This document shows positions 1-14,200 of a stretch of DNA of 64,000 nt, one piece after another; the first letter of the stretch is position 1, and each line of letters starts with the position of its first letter. The DNA is taken from positions 2,480,001-2,544,000 of the forward strand of contig CM059582.1 of assembly GCA_030407085.1 (NCBI GenBank). Reading direction: 5' to 3'. Under the pieces are notes generated by a model. The model was not told where the DNA came from. It searched no databases and was given only the letters and a program-made list of their open reading frames with translations. The position numbers were made by a program, and so were the translations under genes. The DNA is from Trichopria drosophilae. Lineage: Eukaryota > Arthropoda > Insecta > Hymenoptera > Diapriidae.

Positions 1-3000
1 AAATCGAAATTTTTCCTCTTTATGTGGCTTGAGATAGTCAAAGAAAAATATTCATCTCAGGTCAAAATGTCACCAAGGTAAATGGTAGAGCTTCAAACAA
101 CCTTTAGAATTTTAATTCGTCGAAATGAGTTTAAAACTAGCCGAGTTATTGCGTAAAACGTGATATTTTTTAGAAAATTCAATTGGGTCTTCAAATTGTA
201 TGCCTCAGATTTAATTGTGGTGAAAATATCACATGGGATTTAAATCAGGATGGTTGTTACCAAGTTATTAGATATACATATATATTACTATTACTTTATG
301 GTGTGTCTCATTGGTTGACTTTATCTACTGATGGCTCATCTGGATTCATCTTCCTATTCGCAATACTAACCGTACAACAACATTACGTGCTCTAATGTGT
401 GCTCATATGAGTTAAATTTTGTTGTAATAAGATCATTTTACATTTTTAGATACTCCATAAATAATCAAATTTTAATTTTTACAAAATGAACATTGTGGAG
501 CCTCTTCAGAAATTCATTACTGAAACACATTCGACCAAACATTCACTGCTATAAGTATAACTTTATTTTTAGACCTCAGTTTGAAGTAATTCAAAAAATT
601 GATTGCAAAATAAACATTAAAGAAATCCAAAAAGTGTAACAATATCTATAAAAACGTCAAATCGTAAATAATTTAAAACTAATGCAATTGTTACATTTCT
701 CTCATTGCTGAATAAGTCCAATATAGGAAAAGATCGAAGTGAAAAAATGCAACAGACTATGCAATGCAATTGAAGAAAATAATCGGCTATCGAAGGTATC
801 TTGTTACGTTGCAATATAATACAGACGATTAGGTAAGACTTGAACAATAGAAGGTTGGTGGGTGTTTATATTATGTACGCCAATAATTACAGACGCATGT
901 GGACAACCGCCATTTTATAACGTCAATCGCCTTTTCTAGTTACGACCGTTTCTTTGCTCTTGTATGATGTAACTTTCGAAACCAACCTTTCTTATGTTTG
1001 ATATAATTTTGAAAAAAATTTCATTTTCAATAGAATCATTGAATTTTTTGGTATCATTTGGATTGTTGAATTCATATTTGATTTCATCAATTTTCTTCAA
1101 TATCTTTTGGATTTATCATTTTTCTTTATTATATATTATTTCTGCCTCCTCGTAATTTTTTTTTTATTTTGTATTTCATTCATTGCTTTTTTTCATGCGT
1201 GTTATTTATTCAATTAGCTGTTTGACTTCTAATTTACAATTTCTTATTAATGAAATTTATTAAATTAATTTCTTAACTTCATAGTTATCTTCATTTGGCA
1301 TTACAACTAGTTAAGTCGCATATTAACTACGTAATATTATTTAATATATAAAGCAATTTCTTCACGTATAACGTGTTACTTTATTAAAACTTCATAGACC
1401 TCTCGAAAATTTTAAACACATATTTTTGTCATTTTCGTTTCCAGAATATATCAGTAATAACGAAATGGTAAAAACCGACACAAATGGAAAAGGATATTAA
1501 GAGACCACGCACAACTAGTTGCTATTTTTAACGACCAATGAAATTCTGCATGGTCTTTTCAAACAAAACGCAGTTCAATCTGAACAATACGCAAAATAAC
1601 AATCAGAAATTTATCCTGGTTTCAATATCGAATCTTACGTATAAAAATTAGGTCAATGCAATGTGTACTTCACTTTCCGGAAAAAGTCATTTTTCATTGT
1701 GATAAATCAATCCATAAATACTTGATCATTTATTAGCACGTCTATTTGCTTACACCTTATCTCAAAGACACGTAATCATTGGAAATTCAAACGATTCTTC
1801 AGAAGTAAATATTTTTATTGAGGAATTCCCCATTGTAAAATTCATTGTACTTAAGAGCAGTTTGTTGTGGCATGTAATCAACAAAAAAATTACCAAAATA
1901 TAGATTTTAAGACATTGAATGAATCTGAAGTTCATTTAGTTTTTCGATCTACGGTTAAAGCGACTCATAAATTTATTTTACGAATCATAAAATAAGCCGT
2001 TACTGTCAACGTAAACATAAATTATTCCCACGTATTTAATGGGGTTCTTAATTTATTTTATTGTGCATTAACCAAAAATATTATTGTTCTTTCATCGTTT
2101 GATCAAGTGCTAGGCAAATATCGTATGTCGCAATCATTAGGTAACCCTCTTCAATGACGTTAGTGATTTTTTAATATCTCATACGAAATTCTAATCTGAC
2201 TCGTATCTGAAACAAGTAGAATTCATGTAACGACTCTGAATTTTAATGTAGTCTTTGGAATTTCGTAAATGAGTGGGAAGGAAAGATTTAATTTTGAAGC
2301 CCGCGCAATTTTGCCGTAAGTGTTGCAAGTATCAATTAGCCCAGTGCAATTTGATCGATATGAAATCTGTAGGTTGGGAAAATGGAACACAACGGATTGC
2401 AACTTAAGAATCATTAGGTCGAGACGGGAAACTACGCCCCATTGGTCACTTCTAAACTCCAGACATCGTATATATCAGAACTAAAATTGCTTCCAGATGG
2501 AAATAATCGCAATTCAGTTCAAGCCGCTCGTGTGTGTCGCGTAATTCATGACTCCTTTTTGTCGCTTACAACATACCCTGCTTAAAAACTACTGTCTGTT
2601 ACCAAATAATGCCTTTAGAATGATATACATTCATCAAATGTTTCGTGCATTGAATTGTTTATTTTTCTGTTTCTTAAAAATACATATATTCATTCTTCAC
2701 AGCATTCATAAATTATTGTTTCATTCCATTATTCATTTCTGCTTTTCTTTTAGTTCTGCATACGTATACATGATACGAATAGCGTTTCAAAATTTTCGTC
2801 CCAATATCCAATTAGCCCGCGTTTCCTAAGTAATGCTTGTTGACATTAGAATCTCATACTATACGGAAACTTTTATTTTTGCTATCAGGATCATCTTATC
2901 GACCAATCTTTAAGTACCGTAATTAATATAAACATTCGACGTCTTCGTTAGTCATAATTTTTCGTCGAAACTCTGCCTGCCTAAGAAAGGAATCCAACCA

Positions 3001-4949
3001 ACGTCACCATAGACGTCACTCATAATGTCAATAGACATAAATTCTGTTCTTTGGATTATTATTATAATAAGTCAAAGTACTACTTATGTTCTTCTTCGTA
3101 AGTCATGAGATTCCTGCATTGATTTGCTCATTTTTCTATTTAAGTAGCTCACACTCTTTGATTATGAAACTCATTTGTCACTGATTTCATCCAATGGTTG
3201 TTTTTGACAGGTCGAAATTTGCAAATTTTATATTGCTTTCTAATATTGGTTTACAGAGTGTCGGTCTTGGGTTCCTTCATTTCATAACGTCCAGTCCAAA
3301 AATGAACAATTTAGTTTGGTGATTTTTGAATTATTACGTAGTATCTCAAAGATTTACAAAACCAGACCTTTAATATGACAATCGCAGTGCAATTGAAAGC
3401 TGATCGTTTCAGCCTTAGCCTTTTCAGGAGTTTGTCTACTATATTTTTACAAATTCTCATTCAAATTGTAAGAAAATAATGTAATTTTTTTAACTGACAT
3501 GATATAAAAAATGTTTAAAGAAAAAATTATTTCGAAGCAATTCTTTTTTATCATATTTTGATAACTTTTCGTACTGTGGTCATTGTCGGATATAGATTTG
3601 CATTTGAACTATGCTCAATTTGCTATGTGTACATGAATTTCTAATTGAACAATGAACTTCATTTTCACATACGCAGACAGGGCGTCGCCATGGACGACCA
3701 AATGATCACACAATCCCTATAGAGCAGTCAATTTCAAAGAGAAAAATGACCGAACAAAACACTGAACAGTAATGACAAACATAATCCTAAACTTTAGCAA
3801 TGAAACTTTACATCCATAAATTTTCGGAAAAAGTTAAAATCATCAAAATATAGTAAAAAAAATTTGCTTCGATTGATTTCAATTACAGTGTTGGCGATCA
3901 ACAAGTTATTTTCTTATTGATTTACTTCCTTTGTATATTTGGTAATCTTTTATGTGATCATTTCTCAAGAAAACCGGCCAATTACAAAACAATTTTTTTT
4001 GTTGAAAATCCTAGAAAATAATTTTTACAAGTATTTTTCCATTTAACATAAATAATGCTTTGAATACGAAACTTGAGCTTAAGCATCCATGAGTATTTTT
4101 ATACGATTGCCTCTAACGGAGTTTACGATTTAAAAAAATCTAGTCAAATTTTTTTTAAATGATACAAAAACTACCAACATTCAACGATAATCTATTGTAT
4201 TTGACTTAAATAATAAAGTTATAGTATGATATCGTGATACGTGTTTTTAATTTAATAAAATTACTGTACAAAAACTTTTCATAAAATTTGTTTCGAATAC
4301 AATATTAAGTATTATGTAAATTACATGTTCCAATTCATATCATATATCTCAAAATCAGATATGTAGTTTTTGATGATCTGTTAACGGGGGTTACGCGTAA
4401 TTAAAAAAGAATTTTATTTTTGGTTTTATATTAATTAATGCCATTAAAAAATAGTTATTTACTTTGGATACATGATACATAATACATTTAAATAACTGCT
4501 CAGAAAGTGTATAATTATGTAAACTTTTTGATTTTGCAAGGGAACACATGTAGTTACCAAGTGCTAATAAATTAATGTAAAAATCGGAATATACCATTTG
4601 CATCTACTTTTCTTTAAAGCAACCCGAACACACACAGAAAGTTAAAATAGAATTTAACGATATAGATTTTAAAGCTACTCACGAGAATTACATAACATTA
4701 TTTTTGTGATTTCGAGTGCAATTTTAGTGGGTGACTTAGGGCACTTAATTAGCAATATTATCGTTACTTTTATACGCAGATACAAAATAACTAGAAATAA
4801 TTGTTAGGATAGTTACATGTGACCCTATATGTAACTTTTCGCAACGAAAAAAATCGGACGATCGGACATCGGATTTAATTAGATAGGAGTATTAAGTAAA
4901 ACTTAGATTTTGTGTTCTTTAAAATAATTTTTCTTCGTAAAATTACATA

Positions 4950-5135
4950 CATTCTAAATTTCTTAAAGTGAAAGTTAAGCCACTCTCGGCTAAAGATGAC
5001 TTTTTCACTATTTCTAAAGTGGAAATTTCATATTTCCATCCACTATTAGTAAAGTAAAATTTCCACTTTAAAAACAGCGAAAATGTCACTTTTATCAGAA
5101 AGTGGCTGAACTTTCACTTTAAGAAATTTAGAGTG
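4950..5135. mobile_element. MITE-like foldback with TA flanks
   Basis: The terminal inverted repeats are about 34 bp: the left starts CATTCTAAATTTCTTAAAGT and the right is its near-perfect complement ending at 5135. A second inverted pair lies inside (AAAGTGGAAATTTCAT against AAAATTTCCACTTT). A TA dinucleotide sits directly outside both ends (4948-4949 and 5136-5137), as left by Tc1/mariner-type insertion. It has no coding capacity. Confidence 0.75.
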
Positions 5136-7086
5136 TAAGAATTATCTTTGTCCAATTATTTGTATGAATAAAACTATTAATACATGTTATAAATCTGTGA
5201 TAATAAATCATCAGTATTAAGATGCATGAATAGAAAAAGTTAAGAGTAATGATTACTTTCTTTAAAATGCTTTATTTTTTTACTCTTTCTAATCCTAAGT
5301 TAGGCAGTCTAAAAATTGATTTTTTAACACCAAAACAAGAATACCATGATCAATTCCACACAGTAAAAAGAGGATTACAGATACCACGAAAAAATGTTGA
5401 AATGGTTTAAACATATAATAATAATAGTATTAAGAACGTAAAAGGTTGTCCTTGATAGTTACTTTTACCATTTATAATATTCTAAAATACAATACAATAA
5501 CAATTTTATGATAGCTATGATAGGAATACTTAAAGTGACATTTGAGGTTACGTACTCCACTGCGTGTTTGAGGATCGGCTACTAGTAAACGGAACAATAA
5601 CGTTGTCTGGTTTAATTAATTTAACTATTTCATGTAATCTCGCGTTTTACCTTTGGAAAATGTTTGAATTAGCTGTTTATTCCTCTGTTTAGGGTTAAAG
5701 CGTATAGAAATTAGCTTCGCGTAAATACTGTTAAAAATATTATGCTGTTGATAACAACTTTTTTACGATAAAAGCTAGTCTTATAGAGAGTGGCTAAATA
5801 TAGAATACTATTAATTTCTAACAAAAATGCTTGTCACGAAATGGATCAAGTGATAAACCTATATGTTGATAATCGATCACTTCACCCCTGATACATGTAC
5901 TATTTTTATCTGATTATATTCTGTGATCAAATGAATTTAATATCTCGTGAAAAATGATTGTTTAATGTGTTGGTATAATTTATTAAAATATTTTTGTTTT
6001 TCTTATTTATGACAGTGTGTACAATGCGTTTTTCGATCGTTAGGACTGGAAGAAAGAAAAATCTTGGGGGAGAACATCCTGTTAATATTATCAAGAAAGA
6101 ATTTTTCTAAAAAACAATAAGCATGTTAGTTTTCTTTTAGTGTTTCCCATAATCATGTATTACATAATATACTTAATAATGTAAGTAACTTCTAAACTAC
6201 CTGGAAATTTTATAAATAGAGATTAATGCATACTTAAAAATTGAATATTTTAGTAAAAAATGCTCTGCTGGTGGTCGAAAAGAGCACAAAATTATATACA
6301 AAAATATATATTTAGGCCTTTTTTGAGGGAAAATTGATTTATATTTTAAAATTTATATTATGTATAAAACTTTTAATATTCTATTGTTAATATGACGCTA
6401 CTGTTGAATTAAATACAAAAAGGTAGTCTTTATTATTTCGTAAATAACACATCTCAAATAAAAATTTTATTTGAACACATGCGGACATTAATTACCTAAA
6501 AACAACTAAAAACGTAGCTTCTCCATCACTTGGCAACATGTTGATTATTCATTGCATGAAACAATTAAATAACTCTCATATTTTGAGAAGGTCAGTGATT
6601 ACGATGGTCCTATCTCAACGTTTCATAACTTTTGACGGGGCGAAGAGTGAGCTACATTTCAGTTATGTGCTAAAGGAACATGAGGAAATATTTCTGTTTC
6701 AATGGGCTGCTACATAATGAATTAATCGAATTTCATCATTTTACAAATTCAATAATAATACGATAGCAGAATTCAAATAAATTGCATATTAAAAAAGAAA
6801 GAGTAAAGTCGTTGAAATTGTATAATGCACGTAATTGCATGATTGAAATACGATACAAAAGAAGTGCATTAAAGAAAGTTCATTAAAACATATAATGAAA
6901 GATAATGGTATATAATAATATAAACAAAACATATTAATTAAATGATTCGTGTCCCTGTATAGTTCAGGAAATGGATAGTAAACGTCTAAAATATTTGGAC
7001 GAATGAACCATTAAAACGGTTTGAATGTGGTATAGATAATAGCAGAAAGAAAGTTGGTGTTCTTCGGTCTGTTATGTAAATTAAAA

Positions 7087-7173
7087 GGTTAATCGACTGT
7101 ATAGGTTTTTTAATTTATCTATAAAAACTAAGCGAATTAAAAAATAAGATAAAGGAACCTATACAGATTAACT
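7087..7173. repeat. Short inverted repeat (hairpin)
   Basis: GGTTAATCGACTGTATAGGTT at 7087-7107 is the near complement of AACCTATACAGATTAACT at 7156-7173, with an AT-rich spacer containing a further TTTTTAATTTAT/TTAAAAAATAAG partial match. It may be a small decayed foldback element. Confidence 0.5.
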
Positions 7174-7460
7174 TCTTATCTACCTTTAAAAGTAGTATAG
7201 GTTCATCGTTTCAATGCCGTATGTCATAAACGAACATTACGCTGAATTATGTCTATTAAATATTGCGTCTGTATTAAACCCCCTTTAAACTTATGTTATT
7301 TATGGTAATTCATAAAAGATTTTTAGACATTTAAAAGAATACATTACGGTAAGAGATGGATATATGAACAGTTGATAAACATACCTTAAACTTAAGTTAT
7401 CAATCTGATATATTGAATAAATAACAATAATAACGAAATTGTTATAAACAATTATTTTTT

Positions 7461-8065
7461 ATAAACAAATACACGAGCGTATTTTCGCTCTGCTAGGTTT
7501 AAGCCGTGAGTTAATTATTTTCGCACACTCGATATTATTCCTTTCGACGACATTAATAGTTCAATTAAAGCAATAATTATTCAAGAGCGTGAACGTAAAT
7601 ACTATAAAAATGCGAAAAATCCGTTTCCACGCACCATTTTGTAGCTGATTCTAAATAGTTCGCGTGAGAGCCTATCACGTCTCTTGATCGATAATCGCGG
7701 AGGCATTATTCGTTTTCGCAATTGCATACCGATAAACAATTGCTTCATATAAACAAAAATACACGGGTACCTTATTTTTGTCAAGTATCCTATTTCCAAT
7801 AATTAGTATGGTGCTATCTGCACTGTGCTAGGCATGGGCCTTAGTGGGTTCATTAGTTTTTTGCGGACACGATAATATTCTTTTTGACGGTATTAATATA
7901 ATTATTTAAGAACATTACCGTAAATGTGATAAACATACAAGAAAATCCGATTCAACGCACCGTTTTCCAGCAAATTTGCAATAGATTGCGTGAGAGACTG
8001 TCGCGTCTCTTGATCGATGATCGAGAGTGCATTACTCGTTTTTGCAATTGTATGTCGTGTAATAA
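7461..8065. repeat. Imperfect tandem duplication upstream of exon 1
   Basis: Two diverged direct copies lie head to tail, about 7461-7748 and 7749-8065. The best block is GCGTGAGAGNCTNTCNCGTC followed by TCTTGATCGAT (7662 and 7988), with the flanking blocks ATAAACAAATACACG (7461 and 7749) and TGCTAGG also shared. The offset grows from 288 to 326 bases, so copy 2 carries about 38 extra bases. Copy 2 ends in the splice-acceptor region of the exon at 8090. No second exon copy is visible after copy 1. Confidence 0.7.
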
Positions 8066-8089
8066 CATGTTATTGTTTATTTTTTGCAG

Positions 8090-8285
8090 GGTACAAGGAG
8101 GTAGCGGTGAAATTCTCGTAAACGGAAAAGTGCGCGTCCCGCACAGTGAAAGGTGGAGACGAACTTCGTGCTACATACAACAGGAGTGTGTGCTGAGAGG
8201 TAGACTAACAGTGGGAGAGGCTATGACTCTGGCTGCTCACCTGAAACTGGGCTATTCAGTCAGTTTTGCCTTAAAACACACACAG
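8090..8285 (+). CDS. ABCG exon 1 of window: Q-loop region
   Basis: The acceptor is a T-rich tract ending in TTTTTTGCAG and the donor is CAG|GTCAGC. The exon begins with the last base of a split codon and ends in phase 0, giving 65 residues. These read [13 protein letters not shown] near the start, a typical beta-strand that follows Walker A in ABCG proteins, then CYIQQECV with the Q-loop glutamines, then [16 protein letters not shown]. The preceding exon must therefore end about two codons after the Walker A helix. A 124-codon open frame starting at 7926 runs into this exon from the intron, but its upstream part is intronic, since no homology is seen before the acceptor. Confidence 0.92.
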
Positions 8286-11200
8286 GTCAGCACTACTTAA
8301 TAGCAAATCTTTTACGCACGCGTTTCGACAGCTCCATTCATCTTGGGCGAAAATGACCTTAGCATCCTTTTTTTCTCGTCTCGCGACGATTGATGCAATA
8401 GCTTATACTAAATTTCCACAAACTCCAAAATAGCTTGCTAATGGAGCACCATGCCTCTTTTGATAAATTGAGTCTTGATTCATTTGCGCACGTCTTTGGA
8501 AAGGTTCATTTACTATAGACTTTTTGTTTCCTTTCAACATTTTTTTATTAAAGTTTATATAGCTACATGCTTTTAATTACCAATACACACACAAAAGTGA
8601 ACAAAGTATTATTTATTAAAATTTTTAAATTTAGAGAAGCTGACGATCAGCACAACAACAGGGCCTTGCCAAATGATATGATGCAGTTTTGCGGTTTGTT
8701 CTGGCAAGAACACTCTTAGTGGTTAATATTATTCCACATCTTGTTAATAATGTCAAAAATTCTGAGTTGATCTACATTGGATAGTAATAATTAGTTGACA
8801 ATTTCTATTAACATATTGATATTTACAACCTTTAATAACAGTTTTTAATAATGTTTTAGGTAACAAATGTTTTTCTACTGAGATTAATAAAAACTATTTG
8901 TAAATTTTTAAATATCAATTTTCAATGAAATTTCACGATTAAAAGAGTAATCGATTGACTCAACTGACCATTTTTTAACGGGATTAATTTAAGAATCGTC
9001 AATCCTTCATAAAAATATCTTATAACTACTAATTCAAAGTTTTTTTTTAAATCTTAATATATACATTTTTAATGATAATTTTAGGAATAAACTAATTTGA
9101 TAAATGGCAATTTAAACCATTTTTAGAATTATTTACTTTATAAAAAAAGGTTTTCATGCAACTTGGCAATATGAAAGTGAAACTGAATTCTTTCGTATTT
9201 CAGTACGTACTACTGGTTTATTCAAATCGTGCGTTTTAAGCATATGCTAATTCAATGTAAATTTGTTCTAAATGCGACAATGTACGTGAGATTATAAGAA
9301 CCGTGTTAACCTGCCATCAGAGGCTATGACAACTTTTTGACGAACATTTTACAATATTTCTCGATCCTGTTATGTTTACATTAAAAATAACAGGACTTAG
9401 TTGTTATTGTTTCGCATTATCTTAACGTTTTTTAGTAATTGAATCAAGTAATTTTTCTTACAATCATTCGAATCGTGTTTTTAAATTTGTTTCTGATTCT
9501 AGACGTCGTATTCTCTTATTCAACTACTTTATTCTATATATTTTAAACAAATCCTCAAAACTACATCAAAGGAAAGAAATTATTCAGTTAAATTATATTA
9601 ACAAGATTTGCAAAAGGATTTTGGTTAGAATTGTTTGTTTTTTGTCTATTTGGTCTAGAAGATGTCTATTAAGACATATTCTGGCCTCAAATGTCATAGT
9701 CGAAGTACAATTTTTTTTTGGAGTTTGAAAATAAATACAAGATTTCGGGAATTAATTAACCACACGAAACCTAGTCTAAACAAAGTATGTAAATATTATA
9801 ACTTAGATTGATCACGCTTTATGCCATAAGAGATAGCATGCAAATCTTATCTGTTATTTATTGCTGTGAATTAGTGAACAATCACGTCCACTTTACAAAT
9901 GAGATTGTGATTCTTCCGGTATACAAAGTAACAAAGCTTTGCATCTCAGTGCAATTTAAGACTATCATATCCAAAACAAATATGAATTTCAATAAAATGA
10001 ATTAAGAAGGAAGAAAAGAAGAAAATAATTACCATTAGTATAACAAAATATTGTGTGTCTATCACTAAACAAGAGCGATATTGATTAAAACTAAATAATT
10101 TAAGGGTGAGCAACATTGACATTATTAAAGGCTTGGAATTATATTATTTTTTGAACATTTGTAGTCTAAAAATAGTCCTACACTAGCTCGTATTAGCAAA
10201 TTATTTTAGACAAATTTTAGATTCCACGTATGCCAAAATTTTGTGATATATTCAGTATTATTTTTTCATTTAAGCTTTTTCATAGTGAAACCAGTTTTTG
10301 TAGCCAAGTGCTAATGAATTATTGGTAATGTCTTAAAGGGCCTCAACTTTAGTTTACTTTTTAATCGTAACAGTTTTTTTTTAACTCCGTGCTCGAAATT
10401 GAATCTAGCGCACTATTTTTAGTGCGCGAAGTAACCCATTTGCGCACTACAATTTGCGCACTACAATTTGCGCACTGAAATGAGGCGCGAAGTACTTCGC
10501 AAACTCAAATCAGTGCGCGAAAAATTTCTCTCACAGAGTCAAAAAAATAGTATACGATACACGTGCGCCGCCAGTAACTTTTGCACTCGTTACACTCGTA
10601 CGCACTTGTATCGTAATATACTATTATCAAAAGTTGATCACATATTGATCAACTTTTCTTTACTCGAAAAACTACTTTGCAAATAACTAAATTTAATAAA
10701 CCTTTCGTTAGCAGAGTTTATCCGAAAATATTTTCGTTAACTTCAAAAACTTTACGAAACCGATATAATTTCGAATTCAGAGCCTTAGAAACCCGAATTA
10801 TAATTCTCTACTTCATATTCAGCGAGCTTTTAATGAATTAGTCATTATAATTGTAAGAAATATACCTTAAATTTAAATAAGAAAATAAAGTTTATTAAAC
10901 GCAATGTATTTTAAGAAGTTTTACATAGTTATGTTGATATATTTTGTTTCACATATTTTTTAGCTCAATTGCTTTTCAAATCTGCTTTTCATTTTTAAAT
11001 ACACCAATTTGCACTAACTGATAAGAATGTATAATATCCATCTTTCCACAGTCTTTTGCTCGCCTCGATAGAAAATATTATTCAATGTCTGTTTATGTAC
11101 AGGTTTTGGAGCTCTTGGAAATTTTGGGATTGAGTGAATGCTACAGCACATTATGCGGCAAACTTTCAGGAGGACAGAAGAAGCGGTTAGACGTCGCTTT

Positions 11201-14200
11201 GGAACTCCTTAGCAATCCCTCAGTATTATTTCTTGATGAACCTACAACTGGTAATGTAAAACTTTGATTATTTACATTTTTCCCTCGTTTTCGAAACCTA
11301 TACATAAGCTCAGGAAAATGTTTTTTTAAACTGAAATAAAATTTGTTTAAATCAAATAAATCATTGCATTGCTGCAGAATTATACAAGTTCAAACTTAAA
11401 ATCTGTAGTTACTTCGATAGAGTTTATTTGATTGTGTATATGTAGCATTCTACAATTTTATAAGTGCGTTACGATTGTTGAATCAAGAACATCCGAAACC
11501 TTATGAGTGAAAAAACTCGGAAATTGCATCCTACAGAGTTAATACAAAGTATAAGTATATAAACAGAAACAAAAGATTCAGTTTTGTTTCTCAGGGTAAA
11601 CTAACTTTCGTTCAATTAGTTGAAAATAATAAAAATATGATTATAAACATATTTATTTATTTACATTCTACGTTATAAAGTGTTTTCGGTATATCGGGTT
11701 TGGCCACAAGGTGGCATTATTTTGAAAAGTCTATCAACCTATATTCATAGCACTAACATATGACTTTTAACAAAATTTATCAATGGGTCCTCAGCTGCTT
11801 CTTTATTCATTTTTACTTTAATTTTTACGACTATTATCTATTATACCAACAATAAATCGTTCCCCAAAAAAAAATCGAATCCAAAAACGTACATAGTGAA
11901 GTCTAGAAAAAATCATGCGATCGCCAATATGTTTCTTAATTGTTTTCCGTATTTTTTTCACTTACCTGTTGATATCTGGTGACCATGAATATTAAGTTGT
12001 ACTCATAATTGTCAGCATGATGGCTCACGTCCATTGTATTTGAACTATCGTACTCACATGAACATTATTACGATGGTTCCTCATATTAAAATTACAATTT
12101 GCATGAAATAACATAAACTTCCCGTTATTCCGATAATTTATCGATTATAAAAGACCCACATTGCGAAAATTTTATATAACAAAGCAAATCATTTTTTTAC
12201 TTTCACAAAATGAAAATATTAATTTAAAACAGCCCCCTCCGAAAAATGATCGTTTCAAATTAAAAAAACAATCTTATTTATTTAAAATAATTTTTTATAT
12301 ATTTTAAAATATTGAAGTTCACTTACATACTGAGAAAACCAAACGCTTAGAAAACTCAGCAATATAAAATACTGCAATACCAGATAGTGCAAGCACTAAT
12401 GAATGCCACTTCAAGTACTTTTAGACACTTTCAGGAATATTATAGATATTACTTATCCTAGTGGTATTAGACTTCTGTTTCAGTATAATCGTTTTTATTG
12501 CACATTTTCTTTGATGGCATAGGATATGGTCACATTATTTGTAGAATCAGCTGGAATCCAAATATGACCATATATTAAATATATAAAATCATTAATTATA
12601 AACATTAATTAACTAAAAAAAGAAATAGAAATCAGACTCTATGAAATGAATTGTAATCAATTAACTCGTTATATACATTAAATTATATTTGAGTTCTATT
12701 TTCATAATTCCTTTATTGTTTTTAAATGGTTGCTTCTATACTGCGTCAGGGGTAAACTTCTTTCATTCACTCAACATAATTAAAAATATTTGATTAAAAA
12801 GTCATTACAGAAACGTGTTCTGGAATATCCATCTTTAAAAGGGTTAATGTCTGTTAAGCAAAACAAAGTTTAACGATTTATCGTTTTACATAAGTCTGGA
12901 CTTCTCTTGCATTATCTCAAGATATGGTGTCTTTTATAAACTTACAATTCGTGTTTTTGAAAGGAATTTGTTACGTCGTATCAAGAGGGGATTATCGATA
13001 TTTATCTACAAATAGATAATGCCGCACGTGCGCATTTCTGAAGAATAATAGATTTTCGGTATAGAAGAAGGGCCAATAATATGAAAATGTTATTAGATGT
13101 ATTTCACAAATAATTTAGTATTTTAATCGAAGACTATTGAATATCGACCAGTAGTCAAGCCTGAAATTATCATTTTAATGAATTTTAGTATTTCGGAATA
13201 ACAATGTTGTGAATGGGTTTTATTCAGAGGAAGATAAACATTTCTTGTGAGAAATACCTAAAAGATACAACAAATTATTATATGCTTATGTAATATAACC
13301 GTCACATTTCAATAGTTGTATTTTTAAACAGCTGTACTTAGCAGGTGTACAGTTATTTTATTCGAACTGAATTATTCTTTACCAGCAACGCCCTTCTCAG
13401 TGTCATCAATTATGGTTTGATGTGACAGCTAGATCTAAGATAACTTCTGATCCCTTCCAGTAAATTGACTCTAACAAACCATTATTGATTATTTAATTAA
13501 ATAAATTCTACTGTATTTTTGTAATGATTTTTAGCGTTATTCCTGTCGTTTGAAAACGTTAACGTCGAAACGCAGGTAATAAAATATAATAAAATGAAGG
13601 CCCCTAGTACTAGCCAATTTGGCATTTGTTTACTAATTTATTTCTACTTCGCTCCGATTAAAATCAATTTTCTTCTCTGTTTAATTTATAATATATTTAC
13701 CTCTGCACTGTTGTAATTTAATAAAATTAATTTTTAATATAATATTAACCGTAATAGACCTAATTACGAAATATTGTCATAATGGCAAAACTCTTTTACT
13801 ATTATTGACTATTTAAAACTATTTTTTCCATTTTCTAATTCAAAATTTAACAAAATGTTGATGAATTTATTCAAACATACATTTTTCATTGGAATGAAAA
13901 CCATTTAAACTCAGTACTCGGCGATTTGAAAGTCGCAGATGACAAATTTGACCTCAGATTTTGACCTCAAATTTAACCTCAGATATTCAAAACGGCGCGG
14001 CGGATCCAATAATAATTATTTAATTGACACACATTTGATACTACTGAGGTTTTTTTATTTGCGGTTTGATTAAGGATTTGATATCGGATTTTCAAAATTA
14101 ACCATGGCTGATCTTCCATTTGAAAGATTCGAGTTAATTTTTTATGCTTTTTTAGCATATGTATATTTATTTCTACGATAAAAATAAACAACAGATTACT

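Larger units (their letters stand above)
1..8089. other. AT-rich intron or 5' flank, no exon recognised
   Basis: The stretch upstream of exon 1 of the window. The split first codon requires an upstream exon, so at least its 3' part is intron. No Walker A (GxxGxGKS-type) coding sequence was found on the plus strand. It holds a TA-flanked foldback at 4950-5135, a hairpin at 7087-7173 and a tandem duplication at 7461-8065. The remaining short frames look like chance ORFs. Confidence 0.7.

Noticed and set aside
1..8089. An upstream Walker A exon
   Set aside because: Searched for a GxxGxGKS-type coding sequence with a splice donor leaving two bases of a codon; none was seen, so it is taken to lie outside the window.
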